From Rhodoferax ferrireducens (GTDB lineage Bacteria; Pseudomonadota; Gammaproteobacteria; Burkholderiales; Burkholderiaceae_C), in NCBI GenBank assembly GCA_002083775.1, contig MTEI01000002.1, forward strand, positions 558,001-622,000: a DNA stretch of 64,000 nt, written 5' to 3'. Below the pieces are notes generated by a model. That model was not told the origin of the DNA. It did no database searches and saw nothing but the letters and a program-made list of their open reading frames with translations. The position numbers and the translations under genes were made by a program. Below are positions 26,746 to 34,985 of this stretch, piece by piece (position 1 is the stretch's first letter; each line of letters opens with the position of its first letter).

Positions 26746-28041
26746 TCAAGCACCCTCTTCAACTCGCCAGCCGATGTACAGATTGGCGGTAGGCATCTTG
26801 AATAAGCCGCCCATCGGACCCAGTATTTCCTCAATGTCACGAACGTAAACCTTTCCACCAGAGTTCTTGCCTGCCTTGCGTGTGTCAACTTCCAACGAAA
26901 TGATGACCGTTTGCGGGAAGTCACGCCGTGATTCGATGCAAGCATACCGGCCACTGGTGAGTTGAATGTAGAAAAGTCGGGTTCCGGGCCCAGCCGAACT
27001 GTCGTTGATGACCTTGGCACCGTAGTGTTTGAGCGCCGAATCGAAGGAAGCGTTCTCTTGCCAGGCTTGGTGGTAGTGGCAGGCAGGCAGATCCGCCAAC
27101 GCAACCCAGACGGCGCGATCGGGTTTGGTCCGCATTGCGAGCGGCAATGCGGCAGCTTGCTTCTTGACCTTGCGCATCTTGTGATCCCCGCGCGCAGAAG
27201 TTGCCTTCAGGATGGCTTGAGGCGGGTCTTCGCAGAGGCCAAGGCTCATGCCGGGACTGAACGCCGCCCAAGCCACACCATTGGCTGTGGGATAGCTCCA
27301 GTAGTGAAAGACGCCGGACGGCTCTTGATGCCCCCCAACGTAGCGAACGCTGCCAGGCTGCAAGAGCTCAACCGTGCTGTCGTCCTCTTCAAGACGCAGG
27401 TAGTTCAGTACGTGTTGATCTGAAATCGGCTGCATGGGCAAGTGGCTCGGCTCGGGCGTGGCATCAACTTCAGTAGCTTGCAAAACCTTGATAAACGTCG
27501 GCATCACGAAAAGAAGGGACTTGAATACGTCGCCAAGAGCGATGCGTACTGCTTGGCGACGTTGGTCGTCAGACAGCGCCAAAACCTCGGTGTACGCTTT
27601 TTTCATGGCGGCATCGTGTTCGCGCTTTGGCGCAGCGGCCTTTACCGCAAGAAGTTGATCCCAAGGGGTGGCGATAGTGAACCCACCGATGGCAGCCTCG
27701 CCCAGGATCTGTTGAAGGTGGATGGCTGCAGCAGGCAGTTCCTCCGCGGGGCCACGCAGGGCGTAGACCCGCTGGTCATGTTTGCCGGGATGCGGAAGGT
27801 CTTCAGGCCCGGGGCTCCAGCCCAGCAGCACGTCGAAGCAGCGCTCGACACCGGCACCAAGCGTCCACCAAAGCCACAGCACCTTTCCTGGGCGAACGGG
27901 ACACGAGTACAGCAGTGCGCCAGCAAAAACGTCTCGAAGCGGGTGATCCAGCGGAACTCGGCGCTCGGTAAAGCTTGGCAACTGTGCTGCCATCCTGAGC
28001 TTCAACTCTTTCAGGAACGACGGTTTGTAGAGCTTGTCCAC
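26746..28041 (-). CDS. Uncharacterised protein, 431 residues
   Basis: I do not recognise this protein. It starts MDKLYKPSFLKELKLRMAAQ, has Pro/Trp-rich segments (VLWLWWTLGAGVERCFDVLL near residue 60), no signal peptide and no convincing membrane helix. It ends VEEGA after TANLYIGWR. The C-terminal third (from LADLPACHYHQAW) alternates strands and loops like a separate globular domain. Codon choice looks less extreme in third-position GC than the neighbours, which would fit recent acquisition. A membrane-anchored small protein lies 121 bases upstream on the same strand, so the two may form a unit. It is a good candidate for a lineage-specific function. Confidence 0.72.
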   Translation of the reverse strand: MDKLYKPSFLKELKLRMAAQLPSFTERRVPLDHPLRDVFAGALLYSCPVRPGKVLWLWWTLGAGVERCFDVLLGWSPGPEDLPHPGKHDQRVYALRGPAEELPAAAIHLQQILGEAAIGGFTIATPWDQLLAVKAAAPKREHDAAMKKAYTEVLALSDDQRRQAVRIALGDVFKSLLFVMPTFIKVLQATEVDATPEPSHLPMQPISDQHVLNYLRLEEDDSTVELLQPGSVRYVGGHQEPSGVFHYWSYPTANGVAWAAFSPGMSLGLCEDPPQAILKATSARGDHKMRKVKKQAAALPLAMRTKPDRAVWVALADLPACHYHQAWQENASFDSALKHYGAKVINDSSAGPGTRLFYIQLTSGRYACIESRRDFPQTVIISLEVDTRKAGKNSGGKVYVRDIEEILGPMGGLFKMPTANLYIGWRVEEGA

Positions 28042-28162
28042 GAGCGGCGAAAAAGGTTATGTATCGTCAATTGTTCTGGCCAAACGATGGCAACTACAGC
28101 GTCGATCTGATCCACAGGCCGGTTTCTTTGCTCAGCACCCGTGCAATGTCGCCACCCCGTCG

Positions 28163-28579
28163 TCAACCCGCTGGCTGCCAGTCACCCCAGCCCAGGCAAA
28201 CCACTTCGCCGTTGTCGTCGAGCTGGGCGTAGGCAAACGACTGCTCGTTGTGGCGCGCGGGCATGGACCAGAAGTGTGCTGACCCGCGTGCGTCGGTGTG
28301 GATGCCCAGATAGCGCAGATCGGCTGCCGTCAGGCAGCCGGGCTCGTCCAAATATTCGCCCAGCTCGCGGCGCAGATAACGAGGCAATTCACGCTCGGTG
28401 GCGTCGTCCAGCCCGGTCTTGCCAAACCAGTCGGCATCTTCAACGGTGTCTTGTTCCTGATCACGTTTTAGCGTGTAGGGCGACCGCGCAGCTGCCAAGT
28501 TGAAACTGATACGCAGCGCAAGTTTGGCAATCCAGAAAACCGCCACAACGCCGACGATGATGATGAGAAGTTTGACCAT
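28163..28579 (-). CDS. Membrane-anchored uncharacterised protein, 138 residues
   Basis: An N-terminal membrane helix (LLIIIVGVVAVFWIAKLAL, residues 4-22) is followed by a cytoplasmic or periplasmic domain with acidic and aromatic residues (DTVEDADWFGKTGL, HFWSMPARHNEQSFAYAQLD) and a C-terminal CLGWGDWQPAG. I know no family for it. It precedes the 431-residue unknown on the same strand with a 121-base gap, so they may be co-expressed. An SD is not obvious. Confidence 0.68.
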   Translation of the reverse strand: MVKLLIIIVGVVAVFWIAKLALRISFNLAAARSPYTLKRDQEQDTVEDADWFGKTGLDDATERELPRYLRRELGEYLDEPGCLTAADLRYLGIHTDARGSAHFWSMPARHNEQSFAYAQLDDNGEVVCLGWGDWQPAG

Positions 28580-28920
28580 GGTTGTTCGACGTCACCTTGA
28601 CGCAAAAAATGCAGGCCTTGCGCACTGCCAAATGAGTATAGAGCGCTGCCAGCCGGGCTGGCTATCGCACCAGGGTGTGCGCTGCCTCTCACTTTGCGGA
28701 TGCTGGTTGCGCTCCCATCAGTTGGTTGAACCATCATTTTTGATAGCTTTTAGCCCTTATAAATAAAGGGCTAGAGGCCGAATTTGTATCTAAATTGCTT
28801 CATTTGCCCATGGTAGATAATGCCACCTTGTAATTATTTTTTAATACAGCTTTCGATAATGTTTGTAGAGTTTTCCCCGGGACTCGGCCCGGTCATTGTT
28901 GAGGTTTCGACGTAACGCGC
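28580..28920. other. Gene-free stretch before the TauE-type permease
   Basis: This 341-base interval holds one palindromic repeat (28738-28794) and an AT-rich segment (about 28825-28862) that could carry the promoter of the downstream permease, although no well-spaced -35/-10 pair was found. No ORF with a start signal or recognisable RNA was seen. Confidence 0.5.
28738..28794 (+). repeat. Palindromic repeat, copy 5
   Basis: TTTGATAGCTTTTAGCCCTT, then ATAAATAAAGGGCTAGAGGC and a tail CGAATTTGTATCTAA. The stem TAGCCCTT/AAGGGCTA is intact with an 8-base loop. Confidence 0.87.
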
Positions 28921-29688
28921 ATGTGGATCACCGAACTCTATTTCCTGCTGCCGCTGACCTTTGTGGCGGCCATGCTCAGTGCATTGGTCGGCGGGGGCGG
29001 GCTGGTGCTGATTCCAGGCATGTTGACCCTGTTTCCGGCCGCAGCACCCGCCACCTTGTTTGCCACAGAAAAATGTGCGTCGGTGGCAGGCATGGCGACG
29101 GCGGCAACGCAATACGCACGTCGCATCAAGCTGCCTTGGGGCCTGCTGCTGATGATGGCAGCGACCGCTTTTTGTGGCGCACACCTGGGCGCACGCGCCA
29201 TTGCCGCGCTGCCCAACGCCTGGATCAAGCCTTTTGTGGTGTTCTTGCTGTTCGTGATGCTGATCTACACCTGGTTCCGGCCAGACTTTGGCAAGCAGGA
29301 TGCCAACATCCCGGTGACGCGACGCGACAAGGTTCGCGGTGTGCTGATAGGCACGGTCATTGGTTTTTACGAAGGCTTTTTTGGCCCCGGCGCGGGCAGT
29401 TTCCTGATCTTCCTGTTTGTGCGGGTCTTCCACTTCGATTTCATGCGTGCCACCGCATGTGCCAAGGTCGTGAACATGGCCACCAATCTGGGCGCGCTGG
29501 CGTTTTTTATTCCGGCTGGTTTTGTGAACTTTCAGCTGGCCATTCCGATGGCGGTGGCGATGATTGCCGGCTCGTTTGTCGGCAGCCATCTCGCCATGAA
29601 GGGTGGCAACCACTGGCTGCGGCGGCTGTTTCTGGTACTGGTGATCAGCCTGCTGGGCAAGCTGATTCTGGATCTGACGCGGCATTAA
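28921..29688 (+). CDS. TSUP/TauE-SafE family sulfite or organosulfur permease
   Basis: The 255-residue integral membrane protein has about eight helices and the TauE/SafE signature: LSALVGGGGLVLIPGMLTLF in the first repeat and IGFYEGFFGPGAGSFLIFLF in the second, related by internal duplication. Members export sulfite, sulfoacetate or other anions, and the ligand cannot be called. No adjacent sulfur gene supports a pathway. Its stop is followed by a palindromic repeat and the convergent tryptophanase gene. Confidence 0.88.
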   Translation: MWITELYFLLPLTFVAAMLSALVGGGGLVLIPGMLTLFPAAAPATLFATEKCASVAGMATAATQYARRIKLPWGLLLMMAATAFCGAHLGARAIAALPNAWIKPFVVFLLFVMLIYTWFRPDFGKQDANIPVTRRDKVRGVLIGTVIGFYEGFFGPGAGSFLIFLFVRVFHFDFMRATACAKVVNMATNLGALAFFIPAGFVNFQLAIPMAVAMIAGSFVGSHLAMKGGNHWLRRLFLVLVISLLGKLILDLTRH

Positions 29689-29732
29689 GTGCGCTAGTGC
29701 GACGCTGCCCCGTCAACTTGATTGCTATGCCT

Positions 29733-29790
29733 GATATAGCTACCAGCCCTTATATCAAAAGGGCTAGAGGCAAAAAAGACATATAACTTT
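29733..29790 (+). repeat. Palindromic repeat, copy 6
   Basis: GATATAGCTACCAGCCCTTA, then TATCAAAAGGGCTAGAGGC and an A-rich tail AAAAAAGACATATAA. It separates the convergent permease and tryptophanase genes and may serve as their terminator. Confidence 0.86.
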
Positions 29791-29796
29791 CCAAAC

Positions 29797-31167
29797 CTAC
29801 ACCCAAGCACACTCACAAGTAAAGTGCCTCAAAAACTGCGGCTGTTTGGTGATCTTCACGCCGCGAATCGACGCCGCCTTGTCCTTCACCTCGGCAATCA
29901 CTTCGGCCGCGTAGTCAAAGTGGCTTTGCGTGTACATGCGGCGCGGGAAGGCCAGGCGCACCAGTTCCATGCTGTGGTAGGTCTCGGTACCGTCCGCCAG
30001 GCGTTTGCCAAACATGACTGAGCCGATTTCCACACCGCGAATCCCGCCCTCCAAGTACAACGCGTTGCATAAGGCCCAGGCCGGGTAATGTGCCACCGGC
30101 ATGTCCGGCAGCACAGTGCGCGCGTCGATGTAGACGGCGTGGCCGCCAGTGGGTTTGACAAAACTCACGCCCGCCGCCTCCAGGCGCTCGCCCAGGTATT
30201 CGGCGGTGCGCAGGCGGTAGCGCAGGTAGTCTTCGTCCATGCCCTCCTCCAGCCCCACGGCCAAGGCTTCGAGGTCGCGCCCGGCCAGGCCGCCGTAGGT
30301 GGGGAAACCTTCGGTCATGATCAACACGTTGCGCACCGCGTCCATCCACTCCTCGCTGCGCAGCACGATGAAGCCGCCGATGTTGACCATGCCGTCCTTC
30401 TTGGCGCTCATGGTGGCACCGTCGGCGTAACTAAACATCTCTTGAACGATGGTTTTGATGGGCGTGTTTTCATACCCCGGCTCGCGTTTCTTGATGAACA
30501 TGGCGTTTTCCGAGAAACGACACACATCCATGATGAAGGGCTTGCCGTATTTCTTGAGTAACGCGGCATAGGCGCGGATGTTGGCCATCGACACGGGTTG
30601 CCCGCCACCCGTGTTGTTGGTGACGGTGATCATGCCAAAGGGGATCAACTCGCCGCGTGTTTTCAGCAGCGCTTCAACGCGCTCCAGATCGATGTTGCCC
30701 TTGAACGGGTGGATGGTGGCGGGTTGCAGGCCTTCAGCAATCACCAGGTCCAGCGCCTCAATGCCCAGGTACTCCAGGTTGGCTCGGGTGGTGTCGAAGT
30801 GGCAGTTGTTGGGCACCACGTCGCCCTTTTTGCAGACGGCGGTGAACAGCACTTTTTCAGCCGCACGGCCCTGGTGGGTGGGCACAAAAAAGCTCATGCC
30901 GGTGATGTTCTGGATGACTTTCTCCAGCCGGTAGAAGCTGCGCGCCCCGGCGTAACTCTCGTCGCCTTCCATGATGGCGCCCCATTGGCGGCTGGACATG
31001 GCACCGGTGCCAGAGTCGGTCAGCCAGTCGATCAGCACGTCTTCGGCGTGCAATTTGAAAACGTTGAGTTTGGCGGCTTCCAGCAGTTGCGCACGCTCAA
31101 GCGGCGTGGTCATGCGGATGGGTTCAATGCTTTTGATGCGGAACGGTTCGATCAGGGTTTTGGGCAT
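29797..31167 (-). CDS. tnaA: Tryptophanase (tryptophan indole-lyase)
   Basis: The 456-residue fold-type I PLP enzyme cleaves L-tryptophan to indole, pyruvate and ammonia. DWLTDSGTGAMSS, VPTHQGRAAEKVLF, TNNTGGGQPVSMAN and ATMSAKKDGMVNIGG (PLP Lys near 257) are family motifs shared with tyrosine phenol-lyase. The position occupied by the phenol-specific Arg in tyrosine phenol-lyase (MERG) is VEIG here (GIRGVEIGSVMFG), as in tryptophanase, which supports the tryptophan assignment. No tnaC-like leader peptide or tnaB permease is visible. Indole is often a signal molecule. A chemoreceptor gene lies just upstream on the same strand. Confidence 0.88.
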   Translation of the reverse strand: MPKTLIEPFRIKSIEPIRMTTPLERAQLLEAAKLNVFKLHAEDVLIDWLTDSGTGAMSSRQWGAIMEGDESYAGARSFYRLEKVIQNITGMSFFVPTHQGRAAEKVLFTAVCKKGDVVPNNCHFDTTRANLEYLGIEALDLVIAEGLQPATIHPFKGNIDLERVEALLKTRGELIPFGMITVTNNTGGGQPVSMANIRAYAALLKKYGKPFIMDVCRFSENAMFIKKREPGYENTPIKTIVQEMFSYADGATMSAKKDGMVNIGGFIVLRSEEWMDAVRNVLIMTEGFPTYGGLAGRDLEALAVGLEEGMDEDYLRYRLRTAEYLGERLEAAGVSFVKPTGGHAVYIDARTVLPDMPVAHYPAWALCNALYLEGGIRGVEIGSVMFGKRLADGTETYHSMELVRLAFPRRMYTQSHFDYAAEVIAEVKDKAASIRGVKITKQPQFLRHFTCECAWV

Positions 31168-31258
31168 GGTTGGCTCGTCGGGGTCAATAAAGGCGAGAAG
31201 GTAGCACTGGGTTCAACCGCGTGGTGTCGGTTAAATCCAACACCTTGACCCAAGAACC

Positions 31259-32812
31259 TTAGAGCTTGAACAGCGCCACGGTCTGCACCAGGTCACCGGC
31301 CTGGGCTTTCAGGCTGCTGGCCGCGGCGGCCATCTCCTCCACCAGCGCGGCGTTTTGCTGTGTGACGCGGTCCATCTCGGTGACGGCCGCACCCACCTGG
31401 CCCACACCGGCACTCTGCTCGCGGCTGGCGGCGCTGATCTCGCCCACCACATCCACCAGCCGGGCAATGCTGCTGACCACCTCGTCCATGGTGCTGCCGG
31501 CCTGGTCGACCAGACTCGTGCCCTGCTCCACACGCGCCACACTGGCGTTGATCAGGGTCTTGATTTCTTTGGCGGCGGCGGCGCTGCGCCCGGCCAGTGA
31601 CCGCACTTCGCTGGCCACCACGGCAAAACCACGGCCCTGCTCGCCCGCGCGGGCAGCTTCCACGGCGGCATTCAAGGCCAGGATGTTGGTCTGGAAGGCG
31701 ATGCCGTCAATCACACTGATGATGTCCGATATCTTGCGCGATGCCTCGTTGATGCCACGCATGGTGTCCACCACCTGCGCCACCACCTGCCCGCCCTGGG
31801 CGGCCACGCTGCTGGCTTGCACTGCCATCTGGCTGGCTTGCGCGGCGCTGTCGGCGTTGTGCTTCACGGTGGCGCTGAGTTGCTCCATGCTGGCGGCGGT
31901 CTGCTCCAGCGCGCTGGCTTGGCTCTCGGTGCGGGCTGACAAATCGTGGTTGCCCTGGGCGATTTCGGCGCTGGCGGTGGCCACGCTCTCGGAGCCTTCG
32001 CGCACCTCACGCACAATGGTCGCAAAGGTGTCGCGCATGGCGCCAATGTCAAACAGCATGCTGCTGGTGTCATTCGGTTTCAGGTCGATCTTCCCCCCCA
32101 GCTCACCGCGGGCAATGCGTTCGGTCAAGGCGCTGACGTAACTGGGCTCGCCGCCTAATTGGTGCAAGATGCTGCGCGAGATCAGTGTGCCAAAAGCAAA
32201 CAACAGCCCCACCAGCAGTAAGGTGCCACCGGCAAAGCCCAGCGCCCGACCCCAGATTTCCGCGTTCACCGTGTCTACATACACGCCCGAGCCAATCACC
32301 CAGCCCCACGGTTGAAAGCCCTTGACGTAAGAGACTTTTTGCACTGGCTCGGTTTCGCCGGGCTTGGGCCAGAGATAGGGCACAAAACCGTCGCCGCCGG
32401 TTTGGATCTGCTTCACAAAGTCAATAAAAATGGCCTGCCCGGTGGGGCTTTTCATGCTTGAGACGTCCTGGCCGTCCAGCTCGGGCTTGATGGGATGCAT
32501 CACCATTTTGGGCTGCATGTCATTGATCCAGAAGTACTCGCTGCCGCTGTAGCGCATTTTGCGCACAGCCGCTGCCGCCTGGTATTTGGCCTCTGGCTGG
32601 GTCAACAAACCATTTGTTTCAAGGCCGTGGTAGTGCTCAAGCACGCTGTGGGCCAGCTCCACTGTCTGGCGCACACCGGCCTGGCGCTCGTCGAGCACCA
32701 GATCGTGTTCTGACCACAAAAACACACCTGCCAATACCACAACACCCAGCAGGGCACTGGTGATCAACAGGGTCAACCGCCGGGCAATCGTCATTGACAT
32801 CAGATTCAACAT
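31259..32812 (-). CDS. Methyl-accepting chemotaxis protein with Cache sensor
   Basis: The 517-residue receptor has TM1 at about residues 10-32 ([20 protein letters not shown]) and a periplasmic single Cache domain (about 40-175) with [22 protein letters not shown]2 is at about 188-208 and is followed by a HAMP-like region and the signalling domain with the hairpin tip [10 protein letters not shown] near 430. The highly conserved [20 protein letters not shown] and [20 protein letters not shown] segments are present. It would direct the CheA/CheW array. Small carboxylates are common ligands of such Cache domains, but none can be assigned here. AGGAG (32821-32826) supports this ATG over a longer start. 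Confidence 0.92.
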   Translation of the reverse strand: MLNLMSMTIARRLTLLITSALLGVVVLAGVFLWSEHDLVLDERQAGVRQTVELAHSVLEHYHGLETNGLLTQPEAKYQAAAAVRKMRYSGSEYFWINDMQPKMVMHPIKPELDGQDVSSMKSPTGQAIFIDFVKQIQTGGDGFVPYLWPKPGETEPVQKVSYVKGFQPWGWVIGSGVYVDTVNAEIWGRALGFAGGTLLLVGLLFAFGTLISRSILHQLGGEPSYVSALTERIARGELGGKIDLKPNDTSSMLFDIGAMRDTFATIVREVREGSESVATASAEIAQGNHDLSARTESQASALEQTAASMEQLSATVKHNADSAAQASQMAVQASSVAAQGGQVVAQVVDTMRGINEASRKISDIISVIDGIAFQTNILALNAAVEAARAGEQGRGFAVVASEVRSLAGRSAAAAKEIKTLINASVARVEQGTSLVDQAGSTMDEVVSSIARLVDVVGEISAASREQSAGVGQVGAAVTEMDRVTQQNAALVEEMAAAASSLKAQAGDLVQTVALFKL

Positions 32813-32905
32813 ACCGATCTCTCCTTGTGCAGCAATGGGCTGGCAGTCTACCCCGCCTGACTGACACGGCATCTGCCAATGCCGTGCGTTTTGTACAGGC
32901 TACGC

Positions 32906-32935
32906 CAGCACAACGATGGCCCCATCGTTGTGCTG
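32906..32935. other. Perfect 14-bp inverted repeat between rnhA and the chemoreceptor gene
   Basis: CAGCACAACGATGG (32906-32919) and CCATCGTTGTGCTG (32922-32935) are perfect reverse complements with a CC spacer. It lies five bases after the rnhA stop. No T-run follows on either strand, so it is either a Rho-assisted 3' end or a dyad-symmetric protein-binding site. Confidence 0.7.
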
Positions 32936-32939
32936 AGAA

Positions 32940-33389
32940 CTAGCGCTGTTGCAGTGCCATCTCCACGCCGCGATTGGCCAGCGCATCGGCGCGCTCGTTG
33001 CCGGGGTCGCCGTTATGGCCACGCACCCAGCGCCACTCGATCTGATGCTCGCCACCGTTCACCAGGACGTCCAGCCGCTGCCACAAATCCACGTTTTTCA
33101 CCGGGGCCTTGGTGGCAGTCTTCCAGCCGCGTGCCTTCCAGCCGGGTAGCCACTCGGTCATGCCCTTGAGGACGTACTGGCTATCGACATGCAACGTCAC
33201 CTTGCAGGGGCGTTTGAGCGCCGACAAGGCTTCGATCACGGCCATCATTTCCATGCGGTTGTTGGTGGTGCCCAGTTCGCCACCACAAAGCTCTTTGTTG
33301 GCCTGGGCAGACTTCAGCCAAGCACCCCAGCCACCCGGGCCAGGGTTGCCTTTGCAGGCACCGTCGGTGTAAATATCAATGCTGTTCAC
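32940..33389 (-). CDS. rnhA: Ribonuclease HI
   Basis: The 149-residue enzyme degrades RNA in RNA-DNA hybrids. The DEDD active site is present: [19 protein letters not shown] (Asp), [10 protein letters not shown] (Glu), LHVDSQYV (Asp) and [12 protein letters not shown] (Asp). Translation starts at GTG (33387-33389), which overlaps the stop of the upstream methyltransferase gene as GTGA. The E. coli locus has the same neighbours (gloB, yafS, rnhA, dnaQ). Here dnaQ has moved to the isc operon. Confidence 0.95.
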   Translation of the reverse strand: MNSIDIYTDGACKGNPGPGGWGAWLKSAQANKELCGGELGTTNNRMEMMAVIEALSALKRPCKVTLHVDSQYVLKGMTEWLPGWKARGWKTATKAPVKNVDLWQRLDVLVNGGEHQIEWRWVRGHNGDPGNERADALANRGVEMALQQR

Positions 33390-34198
33390 TGGGTTTGTTC
33401 ACTTGGTTTGATTTGTGGATCTTTTTGGCAAAACCCCGAGTCCAGGCTTGTAGCCCTTATATTACCTGTGCTGTTAGCTACAGGAACAGGAGCAATGGAG
33501 AGCCGCAGGGCAGGCTTTTTGGCCGGGTTGAGCAAGGTTACACCACGCACCCGCTTGACCGCCACCAGAAAATAAACCGACCCCAGTATCGGCCACCAGC
33601 GCGCACCGGCCTTGTCCATCCAGTTGAAGCGGTGCAGCCAGTGTTGGGTGGAAAGTGCCGGGCGGTAGCAGCCAAAGTGGCCATCCAAAATCTCCAGATT
33701 GAGCAACCGCAACCAGTCACGCAGGCGCAGGTAGCCGATGAACTCGCCCTCGTTGGGCAAAAACAGGCTGGATCTGCCCAGCCGCCGGTACCAGTGGGCA
33801 CGCTGTTGGCGAAAGCCCCACAGGCTCACCGGGTTCAGGCCGCAAATCACTACGCGGCCCTCGGGCATGAGCACCCGCTCCACCTCGCGCAGCGCGCCAT
33901 GCGGGTCGGCGGTGAGTTCCAGTGTGTGCGGCATCACCACCAGATCGAGGCTGTTGGCAGGAAAAGGCAGCGCGAAGAAGTTGGTGGCAAACGCCCCGCG
34001 CGGGCTCAAATGCACCTCGGCGGGCGACTGGGTGGCCAGCCAGCGGTGCGGCATGCGGTTGGCCTCCAGCGCATCCAGCTCAGGCAGCCCGAGCTGCAGC
34101 GCATGAAAACCGAACACATCGCTCACCGCCTGCGCCATCTGGGCGCGCTCACACGCCAGCAGGTACTGCCCTGGCGGGGTGGCTAGCCAATCATGCAT
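33386..34198 (-). CDS. SAM-dependent methyltransferase, YafS-like
   Basis: The 270-residue class I methyltransferase carries [15 protein letters not shown] in place of the usual glycine-rich motif [18 protein letters not shown] as motif II/III and [20 protein letters not shown] in the methyltransferase-11 core. Its position between gloB and rnhA matches E. coli YafS; the substrate is unknown. It is divergent from gloB with only 19 bases between starts. Residues near the C-terminus ([14 protein letters not shown]) are encoded by a copy of the palindromic repeat family, so the natural C-terminus may have been lengthened by repeat insertion. Confidence 0.85.
   Translation of the reverse strand: MHDWLATPPGQYLLACERAQMAQAVSDVFGFHALQLGLPELDALEANRMPHRWLATQSPAEVHLSPRGAFATNFFALPFPANSLDLVVMPHTLELTADPHGALREVERVLMPEGRVVICGLNPVSLWGFRQQRAHWYRRLGRSSLFLPNEGEFIGYLRLRDWLRLLNLEILDGHFGCYRPALSTQHWLHRFNWMDKAGARWWPILGSVYFLVAVKRVRGVTLLNPAKKPALRLSIAPVPVANSTGNIRATSLDSGFCQKDPQIKPSEQTQ
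33444..33483 (-). repeat. Palindromic repeat, copy 7 (inside the methyltransferase gene)
   Basis: On the reverse strand GTAGCTAACAGCACAGGTAA is followed by TATAAGGGCTACAAGCC. The ATAAGGGCTA arm is intact and the left arm has decayed. It encodes about 13 residues near the methyltransferase C-terminus. Confidence 0.65.
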
Positions 34199-34217
34199 CC
34201 CTATAATTTGACCGGTC

Positions 34218-34985
34218 ATGAACTTAATTCCACTGCCTGCTTTCAACGACAACTACATCTGGATGCTGCACGACGGACAGCGTGCTCTGGTGGTGGACCC
34301 TGGCGATAGCCATGTAGTTTTTGAGGCTATCCAACGCCTGGGCCTTCGACTCGAGGCGATTCTAGTCACGCACCACCACAACGATCACACCGGCGGCGTG
34401 GCCGCCCTGCGCGATGCCACCGGTGCCCAGGTGTTCGGCCCGCTGCTTGAATCCATGCCCGAGCCATTGAAGCGCCTGCGCGGTGGTGACGTGATAGAAC
34501 CGCTGGGTTTGCGCCTGCAGGTGATCGATGTGCCAGGCCATACCGCTGGCCATATCGCTTTTTATGCTGAACCTGTCGGCCAGGCGCCGCTGCTGTTCTG
34601 TGGCGACACCCTGTTCAGTGCAGGCAGCGGGCGCCTGTTTGAAGGCACCCCGGCGCAAATGCTGGTGTCTTTAGGCAAGCTGGCCGCCTTGCCCGACAAC
34701 ACCCGGGTGTGCTGTGCGCACGAGTACACCGCCAGCGGGCTGGTGTTTGCTCGCGCCGTGGAGCCCGACAACCAAGCACTTATTTCCTACCAGGATCAGG
34801 TGCGTTCGCTGCGCGAGCAAAATAGGCCCACCCTGCCTTCGAGTATCGGGCTGGAAAAAGCCATCAACCCTTTTTTGCGGACGCACCTGGCGGGTGTGAT
34901 CCGTGCTGTGCGGCAATTTGACCCTGACGCGCTCGACCCTGTGGGCGTTTTTGCGGCACTGCGAACCTGGAAAAATCAGTTTTGA
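34218..34985 (+). CDS. gloB: Hydroxyacylglutathione hydrolase (glyoxalase II)
   Basis: The 255-residue metallo-beta-lactamase-fold enzyme hydrolyses S-lactoylglutathione to lactate in methylglyoxal detoxification. VTHHHNDHTGG supplies zinc ligands, DVPGHTAGH and CGDTLFSAGSGRLFEG the second site, and the C-terminal PSSIGLEKAINPFLR segment the glutathione site. A TATAAT sequence at 34202-34207 could be its -10 box. The stop overlaps the TTG start of the mltD-like gene by four bases. Confidence 0.94.
   Translation: MNLIPLPAFNDNYIWMLHDGQRALVVDPGDSHVVFEAIQRLGLRLEAILVTHHHNDHTGGVAALRDATGAQVFGPLLESMPEPLKRLRGGDVIEPLGLRLQVIDVPGHTAGHIAFYAEPVGQAPLLFCGDTLFSAGSGRLFEGTPAQMLVSLGKLAALPDNTRVCCAHEYTASGLVFARAVEPDNQALISYQDQVRSLREQNRPTLPSSIGLEKAINPFLRTHLAGVIRAVRQFDPDALDPVGVFAALRTWKNQF

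Noticed and set aside
34300..34330. GATAGCC...GGCTATC in gloB as a repeat copy
   Set aside because: It has a short self-complementary match but none of the stem core, and the protein sequence is normal for glyoxalase II.
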